DNA of 64,000 bases from Paraperibacillus esterisolvens (GTDB lineage: Bacteria; Bacillota; Bacilli; Bacillales; DSM-1321), in assembly GCF_046237625.1 (NCBI RefSeq), contig NZ_CP143545.1:2666001-2730000 (forward strand), read 5' to 3'. This document shows, one piece after another, positions 42,294 to 51,449 of the stretch. Under the pieces are notes generated by a model. That model saw only the letters and a list, made by a program, of their open reading frames with translations. It was not told the DNA's origin and did no database searches. Made by a program: the position numbers and the translations under genes. Position 1 is the stretch's first letter, and each line of letters starts with the position of its first letter.

Positions 42294-43447
42294 CTCCCGG
42301 ATCCTTCTTTCACGAGATTTTCTCCATTAAGCAGGCGATAATAGATATCTTCATATTCCAGTACGATTTGAGACGCCCTGAAGCGTGAATGGACAGCCTC
42401 TATGGCTGCATTTGAAAATAACTCATGCTTTCTGCTGTCTGTCAGCAGATCCAGTGCGAGGTCTGCAGCTTTCTGATAGTCGCCAAGGCTGCAAAGATAA
42501 CCTGTTTCCCCATGGTCTATGACTTCCGGAATACCGCCGATGGCCGTGCCTATGCAGGGAACGCCGCAAGCCATGGCCTCTATCAGGACCAGGCCGAAGC
42601 TTTCCTTTTGTGAAAGGAGCAGCATCAAATCGCTTATTGAATATAAGTCTTCCAGATTGTCCTGCTTGCCAAGGGTCAGGATTTTATCCTTGATCCCAAG
42701 TTCACTTGCCAGTTTGCAGACCATCGTCATTTCTGGTCCGTCACCGACAAGCATAAGCTTTGAAGGCACCTCTTTTTGAATTTCGTGGAATGCACGCACA
42801 ACATCGTTCACACGTTTGACGCCCCTGAAGTTTGAAACATGGATAATTACCTTTTCTGATTCAGCAATGCCGTAATCACTTTTTAAGGAATCACTGTCTT
42901 TCCTGCGGTATATCCTCTCATCTATGAAGTTATATACCGTTTGTATTTCTTTATCAGGCTGGATAAGTTCATTTGTCTGTTCAACAAGCGCCTTTGAAAC
43001 AGCAGTCACAGCATCAGATTTTTCAATGCCGAACTTTATGCTCTCTGTAAGAGAAGGATCATAGCCGAGCACGGTAATGTCAGTGCCATGCAGGGTGGTG
43101 ACAATCTTGACGTCGGTCCCGGCCATCTGCTTGGCCAGGATGGCACAGACCGCATGCGGAATCGCGTAATGTACATGGAGGATATCCAGGTCTTCTCTCT
43201 TTGCCACTTCAGACATCTTACTGGCCAGGGCCAGATCGTATGGCGGGTACTGGAATACGGAATATTGGTTGACTTCCACCTGGTGATAAAAAATATTGGG
43301 ATAACGCTTTTTGAGCCTGAAGGGCATGCTTGAAGAAATAAAGTGGATTTCATGCCCTTTTTCTGCAAGCAGCTTTCCAAGCTCAGCAGCCACTGCCCCT
43401 GATCCTCCAACAGAAGGATAACAGGTTATGCCTATTTTCAATGTCAT
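42290..43447 (-). CDS. bshA: Bacillithiol synthesis glycosyltransferase BshA
   Basis: GT4 retaining glycosyltransferase that joins GlcNAc from UDP-GlcNAc to L-malate, first step of bacillithiol. The N-terminal GITCYPSVGGSGAVAAELG loop and the C-terminal ESFGLVLIEAMACGVPCIGT motif (EX7E) are typical. 385 residues. It is followed by cca with a 4-base overlap and preceded three bases away by bshB1, so synthesis and deacetylation genes are coupled. Confidence 0.95.
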   Translation of the reverse strand: MTLKIGITCYPSVGGSGAVAAELGKLLAEKGHEIHFISSSMPFRLKKRYPNIFYHQVEVNQYSVFQYPPYDLALASKMSEVAKREDLDILHVHYAIPHAVCAILAKQMAGTDVKIVTTLHGTDITVLGYDPSLTESIKFGIEKSDAVTAVSKALVEQTNELIQPDKEIQTVYNFIDERIYRRKDSDSLKSDYGIAESEKVIIHVSNFRGVKRVNDVVRAFHEIQKEVPSKLMLVGDGPEMTMVCKLASELGIKDKILTLGKQDNLEDLYSISDLMLLLSQKESFGLVLIEAMACGVPCIGTAIGGIPEVIDHGETGYLCSLGDYQKAADLALDLLTDSRKHELFSNAAIEAVHSRFRASQIVLEYEDIYYRLLNGENLVKEGSGR

Positions 43448-43450
43448 ATT

Positions 43451-44167
43451 TTATTCTCCTAACAAAGCAGAAGGAACGACGAGAGGCTTTTTTGAAATGA
43501 AGCCTTCTGCATATTCCGCCCCAGACTCTTGTCCAAACAGCCTTTCCCTTGCCTCCACAGTTTCTATGTATCCATTTACGAGGGGAGTATCTATTGTTTC
43601 ACCGCTTTTAGTGAACTGGCTTTCATAAGCATTGAGACTTGCGATCTTCAAAGGATAGACTGTTGATACATCCACTGTAAAACTCGGCTTATGCCAGCCA
43701 TTGATCATATAATAGTAAACTGCCTTAACCCTGTGGGATTCCAATCTTTCCGCATCGCGGTATTTTCGGACACCGGCTGAAAAACACGCCTCCTCCACAA
43801 GTCTGGCACAATTTCCATGATCAGGATGCCGATCTTCGTAATATGGAACAAATACTGTCTTCGGTCGCAGCTTCCTGATAACCGAAACGATTTTATCCAT
43901 ATTTTCACGTGTCAAATAAAGACCTCTGTCGGGCAGTCCGAGTGTCAGGCGGCTGGTGACCCCCAGGATTTCAGCGGCCTTTTCAGCTTCCCGTTTCCTG
44001 AGCTCTACATTCCCGTTTGATGACAGCTCCGCTTCCGTTAAATCACAGATTGACACTTTCCTTCCGTCCAGAACAAGCCTCGCTGCCGTGCCGCCCATAC
44101 CGATTTCTACATCATCGGCGTGGGCACCAAAGGCAAGCACATCAATGTCAATTTCCAATACGTTCAC
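43451..44167 (-). CDS. bshB1: Bacillithiol deacetylase BshB1
   Basis: LmbE/PIG-L family zinc deacetylase producing GlcN-malate. The zinc motif reads AHADDVE (His16, Asp19, Glu21 region) where the family usually has AHPDDxE, so Pro is replaced by Ala. The third ligand His is in EDRHPDHGNC. 238 residues. It overlaps mgsA by 4 bases and is three bases before bshA. Confidence 0.93.
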   Translation of the reverse strand: MNVLEIDIDVLAFGAHADDVEIGMGGTAARLVLDGRKVSICDLTEAELSSNGNVELRKREAEKAAEILGVTSRLTLGLPDRGLYLTRENMDKIVSVIRKLRPKTVFVPYYEDRHPDHGNCARLVEEACFSAGVRKYRDAERLESHRVKAVYYYMINGWHKPSFTVDVSTVYPLKIASLNAYESQFTKSGETIDTPLVNGYIETVEARERLFGQESGAEYAEGFISKKPLVVPSALLGE

Positions 44168-44568
44168 CTCTGGTCACTTTCTAGCTTTCTCCAGGCAATG
44201 TCTCCCCTTTTTAAGCCGTTAATCAGTATTTCTCCTGTACCCATATTGGTAGCAAGCGGGATCGCATACACATCACACAGTCTGATAAGTGCTGAAACAT
44301 CCGGTTCATGCGGCTGGGCAGTAAGGGGATCCCTGAAAAAGAAGACAAGATCCATTTCATTCCTGGCTATCCTGGCCCCTATCTCCTGATCTCCGCCGAG
44401 AGGCCCTGACTGGAAGCGATGAATAGTAAGACCTGTAGCTTCCTGGATTTTTAAGCCGGTGGTGCCCGTAGCAAACAGCTCGTGCTGTACCAGTATTTCC
44501 TTATATGCTGTAGCGAAGCGGATGATGTCCTCTTTCTTTTTATCATGAGCAATCAGTGCTACCCTCAT
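44164..44568 (-). CDS. mgsA: Methylglyoxal synthase MgsA
   Basis: Converts dihydroxyacetone phosphate to methylglyoxal, a bypass of lower glycolysis. The phosphate-binding TGTTGLKI, the catalytic Asp in GPLGGDQEIG, and RDPLTAQPHEPDVSALIRLC are all present. ATG 44568 gives 134 residues and fits the B. subtilis start (MKIALIAHDKKK); a GTG nine bases earlier is an alternative. Confidence 0.95.
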   Translation of the reverse strand: MRVALIAHDKKKEDIIRFATAYKEILVQHELFATGTTGLKIQEATGLTIHRFQSGPLGGDQEIGARIARNEMDLVFFFRDPLTAQPHEPDVSALIRLCDVYAIPLATNMGTGEILINGLKRGDIAWRKLESDQR

Positions 44569-44578
44569 ATTTCCCACC

Positions 44579-45379
44579 CTATTCTATTATGTTTTCAAGT
44601 CCGTAAACCAGCAGGTCCAGCTTCATGATTTCTTCTACTGCCAATTTAACGCCTGACATGAAGGAAGCCCTGTTAAAGGAGTCATGTCTGATGGTCAAAA
44701 GCTGACCTTCCATCCCAAGCATAACCTGCTGGTGGGCAACAAGCCCAGGAAGCCTGACACTATGTATCCTCATACCGTCAAACTCGGCGCCCCTGGCTCC
44801 CTGAAGCACCTCTTTTTCATCCGGGTGGCCCTGTCTCTTTGAGTCTCTTGCTTCCGCTATCATTTCAGCCGTTTTTACTGCTGTGCCTGATGGAGCGTCT
44901 AATTTCTTGTCATGATGCAATTCCAATATTTCAATATCCTCAAAGTATTTGGCTGCCATTTGGGAAAACTTCATCATTAAAATTGCACCAATTGCAAAGT
45001 TAGGTGCTATGATACAGCCCAGCCCCTTTTCGGCTGTCAGGGATTCAAGCCTGGCAAGGTCTTCCTTTGTAAAACCGGTCGTGCCGACTACCGGCCGGAT
45101 CCCATGCAGCAGAGCCTTTTCAGCATGAAGCATGCCAACCTCAGGAGTAGTCAAATCTATTAAAACATCAGCCCGTACTTCACTGAAACACTGGTCTATA
45201 TCTGTATAGACAGGGGCGTCCATCCCTTCAAACCCAGGCAGTGAACCTATATTGCGGCCGCCATTCCTGCGGTCAAGGACCGCAGAAAGAGTAAAATTCT
45301 CAGTGGCATTTACCAGTTTGACTGCTTCAAGGCCCATTCTCCCTCTAGGACCGGCTACGATTACTCTAATTTCCTTCAT
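44579..45379 (-). CDS. dapB: 4-hydroxy-tetrahydrodipicolinate reductase DapB
   Basis: NAD(P)H-dependent reductase of the lysine/diaminopimelate pathway, which also supplies dipicolinate for spores. The N-terminal VIVAGPRGRMG nucleotide motif, the catalytic ELHHDKKLDAPSGTA (His-His, Lys) and the C-terminal GVKLAVEEI helix are present. ATG 45379 gives 266 residues; the long upstream frame overlaps ypjD and lacks a ribosome binding site. It overlaps ypjD by 14 bases. Confidence 0.95.
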   Translation of the reverse strand: MKEIRVIVAGPRGRMGLEAVKLVNATENFTLSAVLDRRNGGRNIGSLPGFEGMDAPVYTDIDQCFSEVRADVLIDLTTPEVGMLHAEKALLHGIRPVVGTTGFTKEDLARLESLTAEKGLGCIIAPNFAIGAILMMKFSQMAAKYFEDIEILELHHDKKLDAPSGTAVKTAEMIAEARDSKRQGHPDEKEVLQGARGAEFDGMRIHSVRLPGLVAHQQVMLGMEGQLLTIRHDSFNRASFMSGVKLAVEEIMKLDLLVYGLENIIE

Positions 45380-45716
45380 TTTCCCCATCTCCAATTCGTG
45401 TCCATCTGTCTTTATCGCGGGTGCGGAATTTTTCCATGACCCTGTCATGAGCTTCCTCCAGGCTGATTCCAAGAGAATTGGCAAAACAGATCAGTACAAA
45501 AAGCATGTCTCCCGCTTCTTCCTCGATTGCCTTTTCGTTTTCACTCGATTTCTTCGGTTTTTCACCATAATGGTGGTTCACTTCCCGAGCAAGCTCCCCT
45601 AATTCTTCTGCCATCCGGGCAAGCATTGCAAGCGGGCTGAAATACCCCTCTTTAAACTGCCCGATATATTGATCAACTTCATCCTGAAGCTGCTGCATCG
45701 TTTTATCTTTTTTCAA
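45366..45716 (-). CDS. ypjD: MazG-like nucleotide pyrophosphohydrolase YpjD
   Basis: An all-alpha NTP pyrophosphohydrolase of 116 residues. The metal-binding ExxE...ExxD pattern is EELGEL followed by EEEAGDMLF. The stretch YIGQFKEGYFSPLAMLARM and the C-terminal RTRDKDRWTR are characteristic of YpjD. TTG 45716 is chosen because AAGGGTG lies six bases upstream; GTG 45725 overlaps that site. First gene of ypjD-dapB-mgsA-bshB1-bshA-cca-birA. Confidence 0.88.
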   Translation of the reverse strand: MKKDKTMQQLQDEVDQYIGQFKEGYFSPLAMLARMAEELGELAREVNHHYGEKPKKSSENEKAIEEEAGDMLFVLICFANSLGISLEEAHDRVMEKFRTRDKDRWTRIGDGENEGN

Positions 45717-45874
45717 GTTAATCACCCTTCATACTTTCTTCTTACATGTTAGCTAAAACTAAACGTGATGACAACTGTTTGGGGTTTCAGCCGATGTTGC
45801 CCGCCTTCTGTTATTCCTATATAATGATCATTGTGAAAATACGGCCGGCTGGGTCTTGGGGGTTTACTGGAAAT

Positions 45875-46747
45875 ATGCGTTACGGGTTAAAGACCAAAAA
45901 TATTATATCAATTTTGTTTGGATCAGGAATCTTTGCGTTTGGGCTTGTTCACTTTAATATGCAAAACAATCTGGCAGAAGGTGGATTTACCGGCATCACC
46001 CTGCTCTTATACCAGGTTTTCGGAATCAATCTTTCCTATTCGAACCTTCTGCTGAATATCCCGGTGTTTTTTGCAGGGTGGCGATTCCTTGGAAGAACCA
46101 CCTTTTTATATACGATCATAGGGACAGTCGGGCTTTCAGCCTGGCTCAAGTTATTTGAAGTTTACTCTTTAAAATTTCCGCTTCACCACGATCTGATGCT
46201 CGCCGCCTTATTTGCAGGAGGGTTTATCGGAGTGGGGCTTGGCATTATCTTCAGGGCAGGAGGTACAACCGGCGGTGTAGATATCATTGCCCGGATCGTG
46301 GAACGCTATCTTGGCTGGAGCATCGGCAGAACAATGTTCATCTTTGATGCACTGGTGATTACGATTTCACTGGCAGTTTACCTGGACTATCGTGAAGCCA
46401 TGTACACATTGGTGGCTGTGTTCATCGGCGCAAGGGTGATCGATTTCATCCAGGAAGGCGCCTACTCAGCCAGGGGTGCAATGGTGATCAGCGATAAAAA
46501 CGCCGAGATTGCCGACAAAATCATGAAGGACCTGGACAGAGGAGTGACAATGCTGAAGGGCTATGGGTCGTTCACCAAGACAGACAGGGAAGTCTTGTAC
46601 TGTGTGGTCGCACGGACAGAACTGGTCCGGCTGAAAAACGCCATTACAGCCGTCGATCCCCATGCATTTGTCTCAGTTACAATTGTCCATGATGTGCTCG
46701 GGGAAGGATTTACGCTTGATGAGAACAAGAACCCTATCGAGCGCTGA
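45875..46747 (+). CDS. ypjC: YitT family membrane protein (YpjC)
   Basis: A 290-residue protein with about five membrane helices (DUF161-type) followed by a cytosolic DUF2179 domain (ISDKNAEIADKIMKDLDRGV, then GEGFTLDENKNPIE). ATG 45875 gives the B. subtilis YpjC length; the upstream 43 codons look non-coding. In B. subtilis it is co-directional with ypjD; here it is divergent on the plus strand. Function unknown. Confidence 0.88.
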   Translation: MRYGLKTKNIISILFGSGIFAFGLVHFNMQNNLAEGGFTGITLLLYQVFGINLSYSNLLLNIPVFFAGWRFLGRTTFLYTIIGTVGLSAWLKLFEVYSLKFPLHHDLMLAALFAGGFIGVGLGIIFRAGGTTGGVDIIARIVERYLGWSIGRTMFIFDALVITISLAVYLDYREAMYTLVAVFIGARVIDFIQEGAYSARGAMVISDKNAEIADKIMKDLDRGVTMLKGYGSFTKTDREVLYCVVARTELVRLKNAITAVDPHAFVSVTIVHDVLGEGFTLDENKNPIER

Positions 46748-46756
46748 ATAGAGGTA

Positions 46757-46791
46757 AAAAGCCCGGGAAAACGGATTTTTCCGGGCTTTTT
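46757..46791 (+). terminator. Terminator of ypjC
   Basis: AAAAAGCCCGG and CCGGGCTTTTT arms with a 13-base loop, starting 9 bases after the stop. Confidence 0.85.
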
Positions 46792-47188
46792 CGTGCCGGT
46801 TATACTGACCTTCCGGCTCGCTTGATGCATGAACGACTAAGAACTGTTATAAGAAATCCAGCCAGGCTTTTTGTCTGTGCAGAGTTCTAACACAGGCAGG
46901 AGAGCGGGAATTCTGAGTCTCCTTCCTGTTTTACTCCAGGAGTGGAACAGTCGGTGAACTCCCCGATCTGGCACCATGTTTGATTTGACAAGTAAAATTG
47001 TGTACCGCAAGTAAAGGCTGCAGTCTCACAAGTAAATCCCCCAGCAACAAATATTCTATGTAAAGGGTAATCAAACACTATCTGCGAGAAACTTTCACCA
47101 TTTCATCAGTCTGGACCACCAGGGTTAATTCAAGTCTGCGATATCCCCTCACACAAAAAAAACTGCCGGACGGCAGCTTTTCATCTAA
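46792..47188. other. Gene-poor interval with a doubtful Cys-rich frame
   Basis: About 400 bases. A minus-strand frame (46887-47078) would encode 63 residues with seven Cys/Thr-rich turns, but it starts with GTG and lacks a ribosome binding site. The minus strand here repeats TTTACTTG three times (about 46985-47036). The right end is the terminator of the YugP-like gene. Confidence 0.5.
47154..47179 (-). terminator. Terminator of the YugP-like protease gene
   Basis: Minus-strand AAGCTGCCG and CGGCAGTT arms with a 2-base loop followed by T8, ten bases after the stop at 47189. Confidence 0.8.
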
Positions 47189-47860
47189 TTATTCATCCCT
47201 TGTCATGCCGGTATAGATAAAGATCAAGCGGACAAGTTCAAGCACAGCCACAGCTGCAGCAGCTACATAAGTGAGTGCGGCGGCATTGAGGACCTTTCTT
47301 GTTTCTCTTTCTTCATCATTACGAATGATTCCAAGTGAGACTACCTCATTCATTGCCCGGTTTGATGCATTGAATTCTACGGGCAGGGTGACAATCTGGA
47401 ATATCACAGCAAATGCCATAAAGGCGATCCCAAGCAGGAGCAGACCTGAAGCATTGGCAAGGATCCCAGCGAGGATCAGCATCCATGAAAAATTCGATCC
47501 GATATTGGCGACCGGTACGAGCGTGTGCCTTAAACGAAGGAATGTATATCTTTCTTGATCCTGTACAGCATGGCCGACTTCATGGGCTGCAATGGCCGCA
47601 CTGGCCAGAGAATGCCCGAAATAATTGTCGCTCGATAAGCGGACAGCCTTCGCCCTGGGATCATAATGGTCACTCAGTACCCCTCTCGTCTCTTCAACAG
47701 AAACCTGATATAGTCCGTGGCTGTCAAGGATTTCCCTTGCAACCTGGGCACCTGTCCTGCCTGAGGAAGAGGCAACGCGGGAATATTTTTTATAGGTGCT
47801 CTTCACCTTAAATTGTGCATACAAGGGTACTAGAATCAGTAGTATAAAGTATATTAACAT
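47189..47860 (-). CDS. YugP-type membrane zinc metallopeptidase
   Basis: A 223-residue membrane protein of the Zn_peptidase_2 family. One N-terminal helix, then the zinc motif HEVGH at 93-97, and two or three C-terminal helices (WMLILAGILANASGLLLLG and following; VAAAAVAVLELVRLIFIY). The active site would face the cytoplasm or membrane. B. subtilis has YugP elsewhere; here the gene lies between ypjB and ypjC. The substrate is unknown; membrane protein quality control is only a guess. Confidence 0.88.
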   Translation of the reverse strand: MLIYFILLILVPLYAQFKVKSTYKKYSRVASSSGRTGAQVAREILDSHGLYQVSVEETRGVLSDHYDPRAKAVRLSSDNYFGHSLASAAIAAHEVGHAVQDQERYTFLRLRHTLVPVANIGSNFSWMLILAGILANASGLLLLGIAFMAFAVIFQIVTLPVEFNASNRAMNEVVSLGIIRNDEERETRKVLNAAALTYVAAAAVAVLELVRLIFIYTGMTRDE

Positions 47861-47915
47861 GCTGACCTCCCTGACATAGGTGTTTATATTATTATAATTT
47901 TTTCACAAAACACAG

Positions 47916-48698
47916 TCAATCATTCTGCTCTTTTCCTTTGCTTACACTTGTTTTTCCGCCCCTATACTTTCTCCACCCCACATAGGACAGTGTCATGATG
48001 ATGATGCTGCCCGTCGATATGATAACCCACCAGAGTGACGGATCGGCTTCGTCCTCTTTCATGTCCTCAAATATGGATTGAAGATCAGTTTGAAGTGCAT
48101 TGAGCTCATCGCTGTTGTTTTTTTTCAGCAGCATGCCCGGGGAACTTTGTCCTATATACTGTACCCTGGCATCAAGTTTTTGAATCTTCTCGGGTGAAAT
48201 ATCCACGGCGAGACTGGGGTAAATGAGGCTATATTGTGACAAAATCAGGTTTAGCCCCTGATCAAGCTTCTCCATATCCTGCGTTTTTATTGCCTGTTTA
48301 GCCGCTGTGAATGTAGCCATCATCTGATCTTCCATTTCCGTCCACATGGGCTGATGATTGGTTCCAATTGCATCGACCACCAGCCTTAGCTTAGTAACCT
48401 GGGATATTCTTTCGGTGAGAGTCGCAGTTTTCGACTCTACAGCTTTTACAGCTTCATCATAGGCTGAAGACATGATGCGGAGCTCGTCCATATTGAAAGC
48501 TTCTTCCTTTTCATTGAGTGCCATGAACTGGTTCGAGAAGTAATCCAGCATCCGCACGGTTTCAGGCAATCTATCTCCTCTTACTAGCTGCAATGCTTCA
48601 TCGGCAATTTTGTCCAGCCTTTCAAGGGAACTTTGTGCGTGTACAGACAAAGGCAGGATCCATATCAGGGCAAACAGCAGACATAGGTTCTTTAACAT
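47916..48698 (-). CDS. ypjB: Sporulation protein YpjB
   Basis: A 260-residue secreted-and-anchored protein: N-terminal signal peptide (MLKNLCLLFALIWILPLSVH), a helical external domain with LVRGDRLPETVRMLDYFSN, and a C-terminal membrane helix (about 225-245) followed by a basic tail. ATG 48698 follows GGGGGG by six bases. In B. subtilis ypjB is linked to sporulation. It lies right after ypjA. Confidence 0.86.
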   Translation of the reverse strand: MLKNLCLLFALIWILPLSVHAQSSLERLDKIADEALQLVRGDRLPETVRMLDYFSNQFMALNEKEEAFNMDELRIMSSAYDEAVKAVESKTATLTERISQVTKLRLVVDAIGTNHQPMWTEMEDQMMATFTAAKQAIKTQDMEKLDQGLNLILSQYSLIYPSLAVDISPEKIQKLDARVQYIGQSSPGMLLKKNNSDELNALQTDLQSIFEDMKEDEADPSLWWVIISTGSIIIMTLSYVGWRKYRGGKTSVSKGKEQND

Positions 48699-48748
48699 AA
48701 ATGTCCCCCCTCTCATACTTATACAAATGTATGAGCGGGGGGACAAGG

Positions 48749-49348
48749 TTAGAACTGTTTCATATATAAGGTTCTTTTATCCTTTGTAAATGCCAGGAAA
48801 TAGGTAACGGCTATTGAAACAACACTGAGCCAAAAAGTGAAATAGCCTATTCCCTGAATATACTTCATCAAATCTCCATAAATCGGCATTTGATAATAAA
48901 CATAATCAATCATTTCATTATGGACTGTCCATACCGCTGCCACAGCAAAGTGCCACTTTTTAATCCGAAAGCTGGGCGCATATAGTATTCCCTGCAGAGC
49001 CATGGCAGCATGTGATGCCATCAGCATATAGCCCGGCCAATCCAGGGATCCGGTCACCTTTAAGGTGAGAAGATTCATGACCACAGCCCAGATTCCATAT
49101 TTGAACAGAGTCATCACTGCCAGAGCTTCAAAAAGCCCCCAATTTCTCCTCAGCAGCAGGCCGGTAAGGGCAATGGCAAAAAACAGTGTGGCAGTCGGAC
49201 TGTCAGGCACAAATGCCAGAAAAACTGCAGGCGTCTGTTCAAGCTGGTAGCCATACCAATAGTAACCATACAATGTACCGAAAATATTGATGGCCAAAAG
49301 CATCCATAAAAAGCTTCTATGTGTCAGGAGAAAACGGAGCATCGCCAT
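48749..49348 (-). CDS. ypjA: YpjA family membrane protein (DUF1405)
   Basis: A 199-residue polytopic protein with about six membrane helices; FVPDSPTATLFFAIALTGLL and HNEMIDYVYYQMPIYG are typical DUF1405 segments. It follows qcrC after a terminator and precedes ypjB. Function unknown; the fixed linkage to the bc complex suggests, but does not prove, a respiratory role. Confidence 0.85.
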   Translation of the reverse strand: MAMLRFLLTHRSFLWMLLAINIFGTLYGYYWYGYQLEQTPAVFLAFVPDSPTATLFFAIALTGLLLRRNWGLFEALAVMTLFKYGIWAVVMNLLTLKVTGSLDWPGYMLMASHAAMALQGILYAPSFRIKKWHFAVAAVWTVHNEMIDYVYYQMPIYGDLMKYIQGIGYFTFWLSVVSIAVTYFLAFTKDKRTLYMKQF

Positions 49349-49400
49349 TTTAGACCTACTTTCTGTTTCGATGTAACCAGTCTATCTATCCATAATAAAA

Positions 49401-49427
49401 GAACCGGCATGAATAACATGCCGGCTC
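49401..49427 (-). terminator. Terminator of qcrABC
   Basis: Minus-strand GAGCCGGCATG and CATGCCGGTTC arms with a 5-base loop, then TTTTA, nine bases after the qcrC stop. Confidence 0.85.
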
Positions 49428-49435
49428 TTCACTGA

Positions 49436-50200
49436 TCAATCAGCCTTAAGCTTTGAAATGAATTCTGAAAGCTTCTTTAAATCTTCATCATTGCCTTTAT
49501 ATGCATTGGCCGGCATTGCGCCTTTACCTTCTTTGGCAATTTTGGCGATTTCTTCAGGCTTTAATCCTGTACCCACAAGAGATGGACCGGCTCCACCGGT
49601 CAGTTCAGCTCCGTGGCAGCCGATACAGCTTTGCTTGGAGAAAACCTGATAGCCTGGATCGCTTTTATCGATCTCAGCCTTCGCCACGATTTTCCCTTGC
49701 TCCTTCGCTTTATCCCAGTCATGTGTTGCCACAGAAAACCAAGTAAGATATATAATGGAAGCAAGTCCCAGAAGCATGAAGCCGGTAGCCAGCGGCCGCT
49801 TCGCCGGACGTCTGTGCGGGCTCCTGTCAAGGAACGGCGCAAGGAGCAGGGCTCCAAAAGCCAGTCCGGGCATGATCAGGGCACCAATCGTGTTATAAGG
49901 ACCAGAAGCATAGGAATACTTCAGTAATTGGTATAAAAATAAGAAGTACCAGTCAGGCAGTGGAATATAGCCTGTATCAGTAGGATCCGCAATCCTCTCG
50001 AGAGGAGACGGATGAGCTACTGTCAAACATAGATACCCTACAAGAAAAACGGCGCCGACCATCCATTCCTTTAAAAGGAAATTTGGCCAGAAAGCTTCTG
50101 TTTTACCCGGATATTCAGAATAATCCTTCGGGATATTTGGTTTGCGTTCAGCAGAGACACGAGAGTCCCCGACGAATTTCATACCTTTTCCGCGATGCAT
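49436..50200 (-). CDS. qcrC: Menaquinol:cytochrome c reductase cytochrome b/c subunit QcrC
   Basis: A 254-residue fusion: the N-terminal half has three membrane helices equivalent to subunit IV of b6f (LPDWYFLFLYQLLKYSY holds the quinol-site PEWY-like PDWY), and the C-terminal half is a class I cytochrome c with haem motif CIGCH (192-196) and the Met ligand in KGAMPANAYKG. Third gene of qcrABC. Confidence 0.96.
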   Translation of the reverse strand: MHRGKGMKFVGDSRVSAERKPNIPKDYSEYPGKTEAFWPNFLLKEWMVGAVFLVGYLCLTVAHPSPLERIADPTDTGYIPLPDWYFLFLYQLLKYSYASGPYNTIGALIMPGLAFGALLLAPFLDRSPHRRPAKRPLATGFMLLGLASIIYLTWFSVATHDWDKAKEQGKIVAKAEIDKSDPGYQVFSKQSCIGCHGAELTGGAGPSLVGTGLKPEEIAKIAKEGKGAMPANAYKGNDEDLKKLSEFISKLKAD

Positions 50201-50264
50201 ATGAGTCCCCCTCCCCCGTTAAATGGTTGTTTTACATAAAAGTAAGCCTCATTGGCCTTTTCAA

Positions 50265-50939
50265 TTACAATGGACCGGAAATACCCTGCTTACGAATCAT
50301 TAGGAAGTGGGCAGCCATCAATCCAAGCAAGGCACCTGGAAGGAAGAATACGTGAATCGCAAAGAAACGAGTCAGCGTTTGTGCTCCGACTATTGTTGGA
50401 TGACCAGAAAGCAATGTCTTGGCATATGGTCCGATCAATGGGATCGAATCTGCAATCTGCAGGCCAACCTTAGTGGCAAACAGCGCTTTCATATCCCATG
50501 GAAGCAGGTAGCCTGTGAAGCCCAGACCCAGCATAACAAAGAAAATCAATACTCCAACAATCCAGTTCAATTCACGCGGTTTCTTGTATGCTCCCTGGAA
50601 AAACACGCGAAGAGTATGTAAAAACAGAATGACAATGACGAGACTCGCTCCCCAGTGATGCATTCCGCGGACTATCTGGCCGAAGGCAACTTCATTCTGG
50701 AGATAATACACGGACTGCCAGGCATTCTTGATATCCGGCACATAGTACATGGTCAGAAACATCCCGGATAAAATCTGAATGACCGTTACGAAGAATGTCA
50801 GTCCCCCAAAGCAGTATACAAAAGCAGAAAAGTGATGGGCAGGGTTAACATGCTCAGGCACTTCATGATCTGCAATATCGCGCCACAGCGGCGTAATATC
50901 TAACCGTTCGTCAACCCAATCATATATCTTGTTTAACAA
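50265..50939 (-). CDS. qcrB: Menaquinol:cytochrome c reductase cytochrome b subunit QcrB
   Basis: A 224-residue four-helix cytochrome b6-type subunit carrying two b haems (His ligands in FSAFVYCFGG-adjacent HH and in GMHHWGASLVIVILFLHTLR and FFAIHVFFLPG) and a covalent haem on Cys43, as in B. subtilis. It follows qcrA by three bases. Confidence 0.96.
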   Translation of the reverse strand: MLNKIYDWVDERLDITPLWRDIADHEVPEHVNPAHHFSAFVYCFGGLTFFVTVIQILSGMFLTMYYVPDIKNAWQSVYYLQNEVAFGQIVRGMHHWGASLVIVILFLHTLRVFFQGAYKKPRELNWIVGVLIFFVMLGLGFTGYLLPWDMKALFATKVGLQIADSIPLIGPYAKTLLSGHPTIVGAQTLTRFFAIHVFFLPGALLGLMAAHFLMIRKQGISGPL

Positions 50940-50942
50940 TTA

Positions 50943-51449
50943 TTACGCCTCCTTGTGCGGAACTGCTGACCCTAAATAAAGAATTCCGTCCTTAACCTTA
51001 TAATCGTACATGTCTAGAGGCTTAAGAGGCGGAGTTCCCTTTACGTTCATGCCGTCCTTTGTATATCGGCCGAAATGGCAAGGACAAAAGAATTGATTTG
51101 GATGGTCCTTGCTTGTATTCCAGTCAACTGTACAGCCTAGATGCTTACATACAGGGGACAGGGCAACAATTTTCCCTTGATCATTCTTATAAACCCAGGC
51201 AGTGTCTGTGACTTCGGATTCGTACCATGCGTCTTTCTGCTTGTACGAAAAATCCAGGCGCACTGGCTTTTCAGTCAAATCATCAACCTTTTGTTTAGTG
51301 GCTACATAATTTTCGCCTCCTGCCGCTTCCAATACAGGATCTACTGCAAAACGAAGCATTGGCATCAGCATTCCGGCAGCCATGAAACCGCCTACACCGG
51401 TAAGCGTATAATTAAGGAATTGACGTCGTGAAACTCGATGCTTGCTCAT
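50943..51449 (-). CDS. qcrA: Rieske iron-sulfur subunit QcrA
   Basis: A 168-residue membrane-anchored Rieske protein. The N-terminus has the twin-arginine signal SRRQFL followed by a hydrophobic helix (about 13-33). The 2Fe-2S ligands are Cys101, His103, Cys122 and His125 (CKHLGC, CPCHFG), with Cys106 and Cys124 as the disulfide pair. First gene of the operon. Confidence 0.96.
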   Translation of the reverse strand: MSKHRVSRRQFLNYTLTGVGGFMAAGMLMPMLRFAVDPVLEAAGGENYVATKQKVDDLTEKPVRLDFSYKQKDAWYESEVTDTAWVYKNDQGKIVALSPVCKHLGCTVDWNTSKDHPNQFFCPCHFGRYTKDGMNVKGTPPLKPLDMYDYKVKDGILYLGSAVPHKEA

